From Membranipora membranacea (Eukaryota; Bryozoa; Gymnolaemata; Cheilostomatida; Membraniporidae): a DNA stretch of 64,000 nucleotides. This document shows positions 26,126-39,400 of the stretch, piece by piece. Both the position numbers and the translations under genes were made by a program. Each line of letters opens with the position of its first letter. Positions within the stretch are counted from its first letter, which is position 1. The stretch covers positions 29,486,283 to 29,550,282 of the forward strand of contig OU612066.1 of NCBI GenBank assembly GCA_914767715.1, written 5' to 3'. The notes beneath the pieces are model-generated. The model was not told the origin of the DNA. It did no database searches and was given only the letters and a program-made list of their open reading frames with translations.

Positions 26126-26820
26126 CGAGAAAAAGAGGGATGTTGTGCCCTCATACGCAGTGACCACTAATTAAGGTCACGTGCTCATTTAGCATGCTGC
26201 CAATTGTATAAATAGGCATGGCATCACAACTATGTTCAGTTGATATTTAGTCATTACAAGTCATTAGACATAATGGTCACATAATAAATATACACACTCC
26301 GACAACAAATCAAACAGCTTGATTTATATACAACTAGACCAAGTCCGGTCCATTTGCCTGCATTCCGAGTTGCTCCCGATCCACAGGTCACGGCGCAGCG
26401 TGCCCAGAAGAAGGGGCAATTCCAAAGCGTAGGCAAATGGATCAAACTAATGTACAACCAACAAAACACAAAATAAACATTGCCGACTGTTGATGATTTA
26501 TTACAGGATATGAATTGCAGCAAGCTTTTCAGCAAATTAGACATGAAGGAAGGTTTCAAGCAATTTGCGCTGCATCCTGATTCAAGGGATATCACAACAT
26601 TCAGTTGTCATATTGGTTTGTATCGATATATTGGTTATCGGTTATTTTATGGTTGCTCTATGGCTCCAGAGAAATTTTATGCGGAGATTCATAGATGGAT
26701 TCAAAGCATTCCAGGTGTAGCAAACCTCGTCATTAGACATAATGGTCACATAATAAATATACACGCTCCGACAACAAATCAAACGGCTTGATTTATATAC
26801 AACCAACAAAACACAAAATA
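26126..26820 (+). mobile_element. Putative LTR and leader with displaced RT palm (copy B)
   Basis: Same architecture as copy A: purine tract, TG start at 26141, TATA-like box near 26209, leader repeat at 26262-26334 and again from 26731, and between them the RT palm fragment 26480-26730 (KLFSKLDMKEGF, CSMAPEKF). The palm is separated from the rest of RT, which lies upstream. Confidence 0.55.
26335..26452. mobile_element. 118-bp MITE inside the gypsy leader (copy B)
   Basis: Counterpart of 16870-16987, flanked by TACAAC. Its presence in both A and B shows that insertion came before the segmental duplication. Confidence 0.75.
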
Positions 26821-26937
26821 AACAATTGTATCCACTAGTACCATTGGTGTAAGAGCCCCATCAACCACATACAGCTGCAAAGCAGAAAACGGAAGCAGAA
26901 GTGCAGTGGGGAATATATATATATTATATACCCATTA

Positions 26938-28952
26938 TATGGAAATCAGGAGCGACATGCTAGATGCAAAATTCTTAAAGCACGAAAATGCAAAATGCCA
27001 AATTTCTCAGAGGGGACACAACTCCCTTGATTCAGGTGTTAAAAATGATTATCTTACTTGATCCTACAAAAATCCTAGCGCTATTTGTATTCTGTCCTTC
27101 ATCTATTCAATGTAGGCCACTATCGATGGTTTGTGGAGAGGGTTTACCCCATTGTGTCATACCCCTATCATAGTCAAAACTTGAAAGTCGGAAATAATTC
27201 TTTCTTACTTTTGAAAAGCTGTTAATACCACAACGGACCAGACTTTCACATGTAATAATAATAATGACGTACAGCACAGTTTGAATTTTCATCATACTCC
27301 TTTCAACCTTCATAATACATACATTAATCAACCTGAACCAGTCAGGTACTCCTTGCTTCAACAAAATGCAGAATGCATGCTGAATGACCTTGTTACCCAG
27401 TTGCTGTGGTTGTGATAGAGCATTGCCTGCTAGCACAATGCAGCGCAGCCATATTTTTATCATTGAAGCCTTACCATAAGTTAGTTCTGTCTAGGGAGTA
27501 TGATAAGTCTATGCGCCTGTTGTAAACTCATCAAATGTAATACGTTTCGAGTCTGAGGTAGAGCTCGATGTTGCCAACCCCCCTCCCATCGAGACTTTGC
27601 TAAATGCTATCAGACTGCTATTAACTCAAGGCTGATATGTGTTTATGTTGCCTTACTTAAAGTTTCAAACGAAGATGAGTATACAGAAACTGGACAAATA
27701 TTTTGCAAGGATTTGGGGTATGGGGTATCTAGTGTGTAGTCAAACTCATTATGCAGATTCTTATACCCTTTGTTAACTGCATGGTTATTATATTCATATA
27801 ATATGTTCACCATACATGTACAGCATTTCGAATATGTATATCTTGCATAGGACTGAGAGCAGGAGATGGCAATCTTATATGATTATTTTCCTAGTTTGGG
27901 AGTAGTCTCCTCTCTATAACTGGTATAATAACACCTGATATTGTAATGTGATATATACTGTGTATCTTCCCCTTCTGAGGTGGTATCGTGGCTTGAGATC
28001 GTGATCTCCTAACCGGCTATTATGTGATAATTCATCCACTACTGGGGTGGTTTATAAATATTGGTGATCCTAATCATCTTTCTGCTATAACTTGACAACT
28101 TGGTATCATCCGCTACTGAGATGGTATAAAGATTGTTTGATGATGATCAGCCGTCTGCTAACTAGCTATATGAGATACATTGGGACCTCCGCTTATAAGG
28201 GTTTGTTTACATCATCAAATGCAAATAGACAATTGTTTTGAGCCATATATTTTTGCAACATATACAATGAAAAATACCAGGGCCCTAGGCATCATAGCCA
28301 CTGTCATTATAAAATGACCACCTAAAACAGCCAGTCCTCTATGTCAGGTTTCGTCTCTGAACTCCCACCAGTCAGGTTCCCTAACACTAAACTTTCTTCC
28401 CAGTTGTCCGAGGGTTAAGAAGTGGGTCAGATCAGCCCAGGTCAGATCAGGTACAAAAATTAGGAGATTATGGAATATTCTGTGTACTTCGGTGGGTCAG
28501 AGTTAAGTGCAGATATCCTTCTCCGACATCTTACCCCTTGTTCATGTATGAGAATCCATGTTTGTGACAGAATAAACCAACCAACCAATAATACTTTGCA
28601 TGTCAGCGGACATGTTCAGCCGATTGGAGTGCCTTAGAACTAAGAGTTGAAGCCTATCTTGACAAGCTTTGTCGGAAGTTGATATTGAGTATGATATGAA
28701 AGGAAACAACTACTGGAAGGGGGGCTGTCATAAACTGGGTGAGTCAATATAGTAGGCCAGTAACATATTGTGGTATACAGTAGTTAATCAAGTTGCGTCC
28801 TTTTGTCCTGAGGTAGGACAATCTCAACTCAAAACAGTGCAACACCATTTGAACCAAGGAGTTGCGTCCCCTCTGAGCAATTTGGCATTTTGTATTTGGC
28901 ATTTTCGTGCTTTTAGCATTTGGCATTTAGCATGTCGCTCCTGATTTCCATA
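26938..28952. mobile_element. 2.0-kb element with about 90-bp terminal inverted repeats
   Basis: The left end (26938-27024) and the reverse complement of the right end (28858-28952) match over about 90 bp, starting TATGGAAATCAGGAGCGACA. The interior shows no recognisable transposase. An open minus-strand stretch at 27107-27463 is not recognised. It is probably a non-autonomous DNA transposon. It stands where the kinase exons of the RTK pseudogene to its right would be expected. Confidence 0.6.
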
Positions 28953-29842
28953 CTTAGTCAAACGTATCTAAGGCAATGCAACAGTGACTAGAACAGAATG
29001 CCATTAAGAAAATCTCACAGCGTACCTGCGATATATCCAGGTACTCCTTTGTCAGAGAAGCGATTCTTCTTGATGTTAGTGTCTTTCCTTCTCTTGAGAA
29101 CCACTACAGCGACCAACAGGACTATCAGAAGTAAAATCACTACAGCAACTGCCACACCTATAATAAGTCTCGTGTTGTCAGGTTTCATCTTCACATATTC
29201 CCAACCTGAACCTGAAAGGTTGTAGAAAAGATCATCATAACCATGTTATTTACAAGAATCATTTTTGATATTAAAGTTATCAAAAATTTTATAGTATTAT
29301 AGTGAGACAACAGTTACTATATATAGCAACCAGTTTGGGTTTTACAACTTAGGAAATAATAGAAATATTGTTAACTGGATTACCAGGTAATTGAGTTACA
29401 ATGCGGATAGTAAAATACTCACAATGACAGCTGGAAGCAAGTTATTGCTGTCATCGACAGTGTAATCATTGCCTGCTTCTGGTAGCTCTGTGGGTGGTCT
29501 GCATTTATGCAGGTTGTGGTAGAGGGAGGTAACAGTACATTCGCCAACACCAATCACAATAGTGTAGTCGGCCATCTTGGTTCCTGTAAATATAGTAATA
29601 AAATGTTATTGGTCATTTTATCATAGCAGGATAACTCAAAAACGATGGATATTTGCAAAGCAAAAAACACCATCAGAAATATACACCAGTCACCCAATTT
29701 CTGTAGTCACTAACCAAAGTCTAGGTTTTTTCCTTTTATCGCTTCCGGTTTTCCAACACAATGATTCCATCACCCATGAAATCATTGATACCGGTACTAG
29801 GATTTGGTCGCACCAACATACAACATACGCTACTAGTGCATG

Positions 29843-30432
29843 GAACTTAGAATTTAAAAAAAAGAATCTCATTAAGTGTGATGCACATTTGCCTCTGAAA
29901 ACAGTCTTTGCACCATGAGCTGCGATGTTTAACATGTCTAAGACGGCCAGAAGGGCAACGTTCAAGAAAATAGTGTATAAAGTGATGTTCATCAGAAAAA
30001 CAGCACATGATAATGGATTTAGTTCTCTTTTTAACAATAGTATCAAGGTCGCCTACGTCAAGCCCTAAATTCTTGGCATCGTTGAAAACTTTTCTTTGTA
30101 ATTTCTTGTCCTTAGCATATATGATAGTGTGCAAAACAGGCAGACAATACATTAAGAGTGAAACTACAAAACTTTTGAACAGCATGGAAGCTTATGGCTT
30201 TCAACTCAGATACAAAAAATTCTTTACAACATACATCCTTTGACTTGCTTTGCCAGTTGTTTTATGCACATAATCTTTGAATCTCAGTTTGCTGTCAATT
30301 TCTACGACAAAGTATTTTACCTTTTCACAAAACGATATTTCGGTGCCATCTAGAATAAGTTTAGGAGTATGAGGTTTGAGAGGTTGAGTAGAGAAGAGCA
30401 TTTCCTTTGTCTTAGAAGCATTAAGAAGTAAA
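29843..30432 (-). mobile_element. LINE (non-LTR) 3' reverse-transcriptase-ORF fragment
   Basis: The minus-strand translation reads NASKTKEMLFSTQP, then PKLILDGTEISFCEKVKYF and IDSKLRFKDYVH, the region after the RT palm in CR1/jockey-like LINE proteins. SLLMYCLPVLHTI and a Cys/His-containing tail follow. The frame is interrupted near 30190. The palm, endonuclease and 5' end are absent, typical of 5' truncation. It has cut the E13-like exon of the RTK pseudogene. Confidence 0.8.
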
Positions 30433-30613
30433 TCTAGATCAGTGCATCAGTATGTAAATGTTTGTACAACCAGTATGCGAATTCTGTTGGTTGAATTAGC
30501 CTTGTCACTTTTTTTTAGTCATCATAATAAAACGCACTTTTATATTTCATTATACCTGATAATCATTCCAGATTAAATTGTTTTAGAAAATTTCAGTCAT
30601 AATCCTTTTATCT

Positions 30614-31132
30614 TAAAGACTTTGTTTGAGGCTGCTCTTTTGTATCACATCTTATTCTCCATATTTTATTCTATCATGTGAGCGATTTTCAGCTTTAGCA
30701 TCCAAATATTGAGGAAGTTATGGCCTCTCAAACTTCCAGGGTGATTGCCTTCAATCGGCATTGGGAATAAGCGGATGTTTCCCCTGGGGTATGTCACAAC
30801 CATAGACATGTGACATAGACATTATGAGTTATTAGTTAATACACTAATAATCACAAAGATAAGGTCTTGATCGAATCGAACCCGGGTCCCCATACCAATA
30901 GGCAACGACGCTACCATCACGCCACTTGGACCAACTAGGTTAGCTAGCTGTGACGTACCCTAGGGATTGCCGGCTGATTCTTACTGCCGATAAATTGCCG
31001 TCACCTTGGAAGTTTGAGAGGCCATAACTTCCTCAATATTTGGATTCTAAAGCTGAAAATCGCTCACATGATAGAATAAAATATGGAGAATAAGATGTGA
31101 TACAAAAGAGCAGCCTCAAACAAAGTCTTTAA
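30614..31132. mobile_element. Foldback element with about 125-bp inverted repeats
   Basis: Positions 30614-30740 are the near-exact reverse complement of 31006-31132, enclosing about 265 bp. The core contains a tRNA-like sequence. No transposase is present. It lies inside the intron of the RTK pseudogene. Confidence 0.85.
30862..30940 (-). repeat. tRNA-like sequence in the foldback core
   Basis: On the minus strand an A-box-like TGGCGTGATGG is followed about 45 bp later by a B-box-like GGTTCGATTC, with GGTC and GACC near the ends as a possible acceptor stem. The T-arm does not pair well and no anticodon loop can be assigned, so I treat it as a tRNA-derived relic, not a tRNA gene. Confidence 0.4.
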
Positions 31133-33346
31133 GCATGTTTACCATAGATATGAAGCAAAGGAATTAGATTGGTCATTGCATGCTCCTGCCTATCCAATGA
31201 TATGATAGCTATACTTTAACCTTAGGTCTAAGAATTTAGACAATAGCTAACCTTTCTACTGTGTGGACACCTTACATTGAATGAATTGAAATATCGTATT
31301 TATGCTGTATTTTTTACATCCATGAAGTTTACACAGCTTTATATAACTGACTTTGATAAAGTACAGATACCGTCGGACGGGGGAGGGGGGAAGAGTCTGG
31401 GGGCTCAGACTAAGATACATAGTACCTACATGCTTCGCCCCATGGTGTCTCGCCTCCAACGACATATTGTTAAGTTTCGAGGATAGATACGTATAGATTC
31501 TTGATATATAGCCCTATCCAAATCTCCTCCCGACTTTGTTTATTTGCTTATTTTATTTATTAATTTATTTATAGAGGTTGGCTTGAAAGTATACAAATAA
31601 CAAATAGTTAAAAGCAACTTGTTGGCCTCTGGTGACCTGTTTGTAGACCTTTGATGGCTCTCTGCTGGTCACATGACTTGTCACAACACAATGTTATTTC
31701 AGTCTTATGAAAGTATTGGCCGTGATTATAGTTTCATGGTAGCAATAAAGATAGCTTAGAGAATTAATCTTGACCTATTCTACAAACTTCATAAATTTTC
31801 ATGTGCAACACCCATCTGTGGATAGCTATAGTGATTTATTTGCTCTAGGGTTGACCTTCAAACATATTGTTCGTATGATTAAAAAAAATTGGTCGATTAA
31901 AATTATCAATGATTCCAATATATTTAGTATCTTTGTCAGCACCACTATTTTGACACAACGTAATTTTGATGTTTTGCTTCCTCAATAAAATAATTAGATT
32001 GGTTTCACATTCTCTTTAAAAATATAAATTAGTGATGTGGTTGAACATGGAAAGATCTAGTCTGATTTCAAAAGCGCAAAATTATACCAAATAATCATAA
32101 GCATACATACAAATTCAGTCATGATTTAAGCTATAGTAGCCCCTTCCAGTATTTGGTATAATATTGAATGTCTCAGGCTAACTAGAGTACCGTGGCAACC
32201 TTTTAACTGTCGAAACTATTAGATTTACTAAAAAGAAATTTTTTTCAATTTACTTCAACTGCTAATTTTGCCCGCTCTTTATCTCTCTATAACACATAAA
32301 AATGTATGAAATGACCCAATTTCAGAGCGCGGTCTTCTGAAACTTGGAAAAAATCTCTGATTTCCTAAGCATAAGCGCTGCTATAGCTTTAAGTAATGAT
32401 GGACAGGCGTCATTGAATTTATACTTGCACCATGCAGTGTAAAGTCATCAGTAATTATTGTGATGTCTTCCGCAAAATTGCTCAAACTTTTATCTAACTA
32501 AATACTCACCGTTGGCTGTCCATAACACAAGTCTTATTTCCTATACTCACCACGGTTACTCCATCAAGCCACCCGCCATGTAATATCACATCAGTACCTC
32601 CTTCTATTGGTCCGTAGGATGGTATTATTGAGTGCATACAAGCACTCTGTAAAATACAAAAATGTTTATGTTTACAAGTGTGGCCTATTAAGTGAAATCA
32701 ATAGTAACTTGTTACAAACTAAAAAAAACATGATATGTAGTTAATCTTCTTAAAGGGCTATTGTTCAGCAGATTTAGATTTTGATTTCTTTCTCACCTCT
32801 CATAACCAGTAAGATGAAGTCAAATCTGCAGATAGATTGTAGAGTTTAACAACTGCATGAGTAATTGACCTACAAGATTTGGGGCCAGAATAACACATTT
32901 GAGAATTTATTTTTGATGATCGGCATCATTTTCTTTTATTTATTTATTTATTTATCATAAGTCTATGAAGAAGGATTATTGAAATGTGTCTATGATATAA
33001 TACTGATGTTGTATTACAGTTTACATTATATCTGATGGATGCAATTAAAATGTATATATATATATATAAAACAATGTGCAAAAAATTTCAAAACATGACT
33101 ACCTGTCAATACTCATGGTCGGGTATTACCCTGCAAACTTCGAAACGGAATACATATTTGCAATAATATTGATACCGAGTACAAAAATATAAAGGCCTGC
33201 TACAAATATATATAAAAAGTCATTCCACGACTCTGATGTTTGGGAGATAATCATTATGATATCTTGGCAAACCGAAACTAGTGGAACAAATAACAGTAGA
33301 GGCATTGAAGCTAAAGAGGATGCAAAATAGAATGTAAAAGTGGAGT

Positions 33347-33352
33347 TTTATT
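33347..33352 (-). terminator. Poly(A) signal of RTK copy 2
   Basis: AATAAA on the minus strand, about 70 bp after the stop codon at 33420. Confidence 0.55.
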
Positions 33353-33419
33353 GCATAACAGTAATTATCTGACAAAGTATCTAAGAATAATTCCTCTTCT
33401 TTCAAAAGTTTTTATAGAA

Positions 33420-36400
33420 TCAGAAGACCTCCAGATAGCTATTATCTTCGTTTTTGGAGTTGTGTTTCGCTGATGGTCGTTTGGTGCTGACTTGTTTCAA
33501 TCTGTTTCTGGCCCCGAAAAAGTCAGTGGATCCATCATTCTTTTCAATATCGATGGTAACATCAGCCTGTCGGGCTATTCCAGGTGACTTGGTGTAATCA
33601 TTGACTGAGCGATCAGTGCCAGATTTGAGTACAGGGGAAGGGTCTAAGTACGCCTCAGGTTCAGCACTCGGAGCAGATGGCTTACCAGACTTCTGTACAC
33701 TACCACCATGTGGTTTGACCGTAGGACGTTTGCTTCCTTTGGAGGGTGGAACTGCTTGACTGAAACCCGATTTACTGGCATTACTGAGTGTTATGTGAGC
33801 CAGTGGTTTCTGCTTCTTGATTGATACAGCTGGTGCTAGGTAACCTTCCTCCTCAACTACTTCAGGCTGGCTTGCGGGTCGGACGAATGGAGCACTTTCG
33901 TTACTGTTGTTGTTGTTTGAGTTCACATTTGCATCCTCAGCGATGAAATACTGTGTGGATGTTGGACTGCCAGGCATAGCTGTCACCGGGGAGGCAGGAG
34001 CGGCATCGACAGGCATCGCCAGATCATAGTCTGATGTCAGAGCATCCACTGGTATGTCATAGCTGTAAATGGACCAAATAGATTTGTTAAGCACATAATT
34101 AGTCATATGGTGCATGAGAGTGTCAGACATCTTACATCTGACAGCTGACTTGATATGATCATAATAATGTTGTTATGCCATTTTGATAGGGTTTTTTAAT
34201 ACTTTATTGGCATAATTTTCATTCTAAAAGATTGTTTTACAAATAAGCCCGGAAAAAAAAAATTACGTTAATGGTAGATTGACAGAAAAAAATTCATCAT
34301 GCTATTTACGTTCAATAGTTCTTTTAGCTTCTTTGGTCATATTGTATGCTAAAAAGGACCCTACCAGATGGTATAGAAGATTTACCTATAAATAAATGAT
34401 TTGATATTTATAGCAAACAGGTTTAATTCCTCTGGTGACAAATACATCTATATAAACTTACTCAGGTGCTGGAATGTTAGGCTCTTTCTGTGCGCAGTAT
34501 ATGGGAACATCATCATCTCCTGCATCAGACTGACTATAGTAGTTGTCTTCTATCTCTTTAGTCTGAGCTCTCTCGTACTCTTCATTCTCAGACATGAACG
34601 TCCCCAGAGTCTCGCATATCTCGTGGAACGCAGGTCTATTTGATGGGTCTATCTCCCAGCAAGCACACATCAACTCGTATCTGTATAAAGTTAAAATATG
34701 ATATACGTTCTTGATTATCACTAAGTTTAAGAATCAACATGTAACATACATAATACAGGCGACACCATAATGCACTACAGAAATGAGTAGTTGACCAATT
34801 TATCATAAGAATGTGATTGAGGGAGCAACTCTGGAACTGTGTTGTGATGGAATGGCACAAAATCTTCCTTGTGTGCACTCAAACTAGCCTATACTATAAC
34901 AGGGAGCAGATCCCAACGGAGTTTTTCCTAGTACAAGACCAACTACTCTGTAAGATTTCTTCACTTACACTTCATCAGGGCAGAAATCAGGTTGAGAAAG
35001 TCGCTGGCCGAACTTGAGATGATCCTTGATCTCGTAGTTATTCACTCCTGGGTAAGGTGAAGCTCCACGTGTCAGAATCTCCCATAATAACACCGCATAC
35101 GACCACTGTAACAAAATTTTAAATTACCACAGCGGCTATAACAGAATCACTTTTATTATATATGTTTGTATGAGGACATGGAATAGAGAAAACACATTGT
35201 ACAGATGCTTGTCAAGTTTTGGAACTCGATGATTGGATCATCAGAACATTGTGTAGTTAGATAACTGTACATCTAATTAATCAGACTCATTTTATTCTTG
35301 AGGCTGTCAAAATAAGAATCTTCATCACAGTGACGGAGTTATAATTCCTTGAACTTACCACATCGGATTCTATTGTGTATTTTCCTGAGGTTAAGCTCTC
35401 AATGGCCATCCATTTAACAGGAAGTGGTTTGGTGCGGTCCTGCACGCGATAGTAGTCTTCTGAATAGATATCATGTGACAACCCGAAATCAGCGACTTTC
35501 ACCATGTATTGCTCGTTTACCATACAGTTACGAGCTGCAAGATCTCGATGAATGAATTTCTTCTTAGCTAGATAATCCATCCCACTTGATGCTTGAAGAC
35601 CGAAGTGGATCAAATCTCCAACGGTGAACTCCTAGTAAGATATGATAAGATTTTTTATTTGTTGATTTCATCAAGTATGGAGTAAAATTAAGTAACTGAT
35701 GGTGGTTCGAATACTAGTACTAGTACTCGAAAATCGAATACTAGTTGGTATAAGACTATCATGGTATCTAGCAGTTTTGGCATATATTATTACAATGATT
35801 ATTCTGTACTCTGTTTGATTGAACTGGCTCAACCAAGGCACAGAGCAAGTTTTGTGTAAGAGATAAGCACCAAATCACTCATTCAACGTTGTTTTTGCCA
35901 CAGTTAAAAAATGCGTAGAATTTAGATGATTTGTAATCAGAAAGCAAGTAGAAATATTAAGCCCTACCTCACTTTCATCCTTCAAGACTTTCTTGAGATC
36001 TCCTTTTGACATGAAGGGGATGACAACCATCGGTAGTTTCTGTTCATTCATGACAACACCAATCAAGGATAAGACGTTTGGATGATTGAAATCCTTCATC
36101 AAGATGGCCTCTTGTAGGAAATTTGTCACCGCGTTGGAATCAGTCGACAAAAGTTCAGCTAAGAGAAAAGATAATAAATTTTTTTTCTAATTATTTAATT
36201 CCAATCTGGAATTCCATGCTAAGTTTCTCATAATAGAATTCTACACAGGCCCACCGCCAATGGCTGATCAAGGGGACTGACGTCAATGGTAGCAACTGCC
36301 AAAACAACTTTGAATTGGAGGAGAATACTCTTTCTTCATCACAAGGAACATTTCTCATGGCCATCTTGCAGTCTTTTGGGTATCATATCTATCTTACTCA

Positions 36401-39400
36401 AACAGTGGCAACCCTGTCAGTCAAACTAATCAAACAGCTGTGGGATGGTGATTTTTGAGCATCAGACGCTATTGTTACCTTGTTGATATAATGAGCTGCA
36501 TACTACACCCTCCCTGATACTACACTAAACATTATTCAATTAAGGATTTGTCCATCCTTGTTTCGGTAGAGCATTGCATAACTACCAAGAAATCACTACT
36601 TGTCTATGGAAGGTCTCTGATTTGGATGAGAATAATCAGGATTACTCACGCTTCATGGTTTTACAGGCGACCTTTTTAGTTGATCCGCTCTTCATTTTAA
36701 GTTCTCCAAGGAAGACTTTTCCAAATTGACCTTGACCCAAACCTGAGCCAAGCTTAAGTGAATCATTTGGAATCATCCAGTCTTTGAGACTATTCATTTG
36801 CTCAGAGTCCAGATAATCATCATTGAGCATGATCATTCTGCCTGTTGGTCCTGGTCAAAAAATTATATCGATCGTAAAATTCAGGGATAAATGTTATCGC
36901 TAGTATTCAATTCCAATAAGCGCCTAAAGGGAGTGGTTGCAAAATTACTGTGCCAAGCTCCTCTAAGTTGCTGGTAGACCAAAACACACCCGGAACACCT
37001 ACTTAATCTAGTTTTTAATTAACTGCAGCTGATACCGAATCCATAATCTTTAACACATATTATATGTAGAAATACAAGCCATCCCCTATTCCAGATAAAT
37101 ATACAAATTAGTAACACAATACTGTATGCTATGTCAAGCAGCATTATTTGTCCTGCTTATTATTCCATGAGCAGATCAATATCCAGTCCAGCACTCCAAG
37201 AGTTGGGTTAGGTAAAAATAATGTTCAGCCCCTTTAATTTCGTACCTGCAACATATCTAGTAACTCCTTTGTCAGAGTAGCGATTTTTCTTAATGTAAGT
37301 GGCTTTCCTTCTCTTTAGAACCACCACAGCGACCACAATGCCAATCAACAGTAAAATCAGTACTGCAACTACAACACCTACTATCAGTCCTGTGTTGTTG
37401 GGCTTCTCAGGTTTCGTCTTCACATAGCCAACTTGGGTGGCTATATTTCCAACCTGGACCTGAAGAGAAGAAGAAAGATATTCGTCAAGTATCATTTTCG
37501 ATAGTAACAATTCCATAGTATTATAGTGGGGTAACAACTGCATAAAGCACCCAACCTGGGTTTTATAACTTAGGAATAGCAAAGACATTGCCTCATGAAA
37601 TAACTTGATGCCAATCAATAGTAATATACTCACAATGACAGCAGGAAGCAAGTTATTGCTGTCATCAGGATCGACAGTGTAATCATTGCCTGCTTCTGGT
37701 AGCTCTGTGGGTGGTCTGCATTTAAGCAGGTTGTGGTAGAGGGACGTAACAGTACATTCACCAACACCAATCACAATAGTGTAGTCGGCCATCTTGGTCC
37801 CTGTAAAAATTGTAACAAACTAAAATGTATGTGAAGATCATCTTGTACATTACCACTAGGTAAAACTGTTTATTGTCTCTCCTTTGCCCGTTGTAGAACA
37901 ACTCCAAAAATATTTTAATATATTAGAAAAGTTATTCTAACCACCTACCGGAGTCCAGATTTTCTCCTTTTATCTCTAGTTGAGCGTTCAGGTTTTCTAG
38001 CAGTTTGATTCTGTTACCAGTGAAGTCAGTTATACGAGGATTCGGTCGCACAAACATACGAGAGTTCTTCTCTAGCCATGGTACTTCTGTTGTAGTGTTG
38101 AACTCGTCGACACCATCAAGATCAAAACCTATTGAAAACTCAAAGACATCTTGATCTACAGCTTGCCTTTTCTTACGAGAACTGGTTGGAGCTGCATCCC
38201 CACATATGACATCATCCAACACACCGTCAAAGTTGGGACTGTCGCATATCATGTCTGTTGAGCTCTGCACAGCACAGTCCTAGAAGAAGTAAACATTGTC
38301 ACTTTAAATCTTGGAGGTTGTACACTTATCGAAGGGCAAGAGCATTAACGCTACTATATTTTGCTTTGAATATTTGTTTTTACTTTCTGCTTGAGGGATT
38401 ACCCAGTAAGGATCAATTTGAGAAAGATGAGTCACACAATTTTTTTTGGGTCAATGCGACCAACCAACATGGGAAGAAGACTGATACAACGGATCTGTCT
38501 TAACGATCAATCAATCATATTTAAAAATGAAGTAAGAAGTTTGCAACATGTAGCAGTTTTTGCTGTGTATTGTTTCATCAATACAAAGCTGTGATTCAAT
38601 CATTGTGCTAATTTTGAAATTCCTTCAGATGGGCTATAATTGTGATTTTTTTTGCAGAAATCAGATGCTCTGCGAAATAAATGTTAAGCAAAAACTTCCC
38701 ATGGTGAGATAGCGAAACAAAAAAATATATTTCCTCTTGAAGGGGTAAGCTCATCAGTTTCTTAGTCATACAAAGTATTACGAACCTCTTTTATGGTGGC
38801 TTTCAGCTCCCCGCTGACTTTACAAGTGACCCTGACTATAATCTGAGGGTCAGCGATAGAGTCTAAATCTGTTCCTGTGACCGGAATTGGTAGACCTCCA
38901 CTGAAAATATGATAACAAACATATGTAACCTAAATATCAAGCAACACAAAACCAAAGGCATTTGAGTAGGCTGCTAGAGAGGTACCACAGAATAACCTCA
39001 GTCCTGAGTTGTAAAGGTAGTCAGAGAAGAGAGAATGGAAGGGCCCCTACCATTCTCCCTGGTCAGATCCGAAACATGGAATGCGACTGCATTGCTTTTT
39101 TCCAGCAGGCCTACCATCAATTGCAATGGATAGTGATTACCACATCCTCGCTGGTGGATTAGGGAAGAGGGATGTGGTTGGAAAAGCTGGTCAAACTAAT
39201 TTGTTTAAATGTCAGTCAATGAATCATTCAATTATTACATTATAACTAATTCCTGAAGGATATATATTGCTTAATACAGGATTGGCCTGCATGCAATACA
39301 AAAAAAGTTTAGCATGCAAATGACCTAGACATAGGCGTTAATTTTGAACATTATCAGGGGATTTTAAATTCTTTGAGAAAAGCTATGACAGATAACAAAA

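Larger units (their letters stand above)
29026..32646 (-). pseudogene. Third RTK paralogue, degraded (IPT and TM exons only)
   Basis: Minus-strand exons align with the RTK copies: E15-like 29026-29211 (TM, reads LIIGVAVAVVILLLIVLLVA then KRRK), E14-like 29423-29583 ([20 protein letters not shown]), a relic of E13 at about 29713-29830, and E10-like 32510-32646 ([18 protein letters not shown]). E15 is 28 bp shorter than its paralogues, which shifts the frame and gives an immediate stop after the QVGNM segment. E11 and E12 are missing; a LINE fragment and a foldback element occupy that space. No kinase exons follow on the left. It is a pseudogene remnant of a tandem array. Confidence 0.85.

Noticed and set aside
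29847-30401. Minus-strand ORFs as a host gene
   Set aside because: They match the post-palm region of LINE RT proteins and are interrupted, so they are a transposon fragment.
30862-30940. Functional tRNA gene
   Set aside because: The T-arm and anticodon arm do not pair properly; only box-like motifs remain.
33055-33070. TA repeat as a promoter signal
   Set aside because: A simple (TA)n run downstream of the RTK stop; no transcript is expected to start there.
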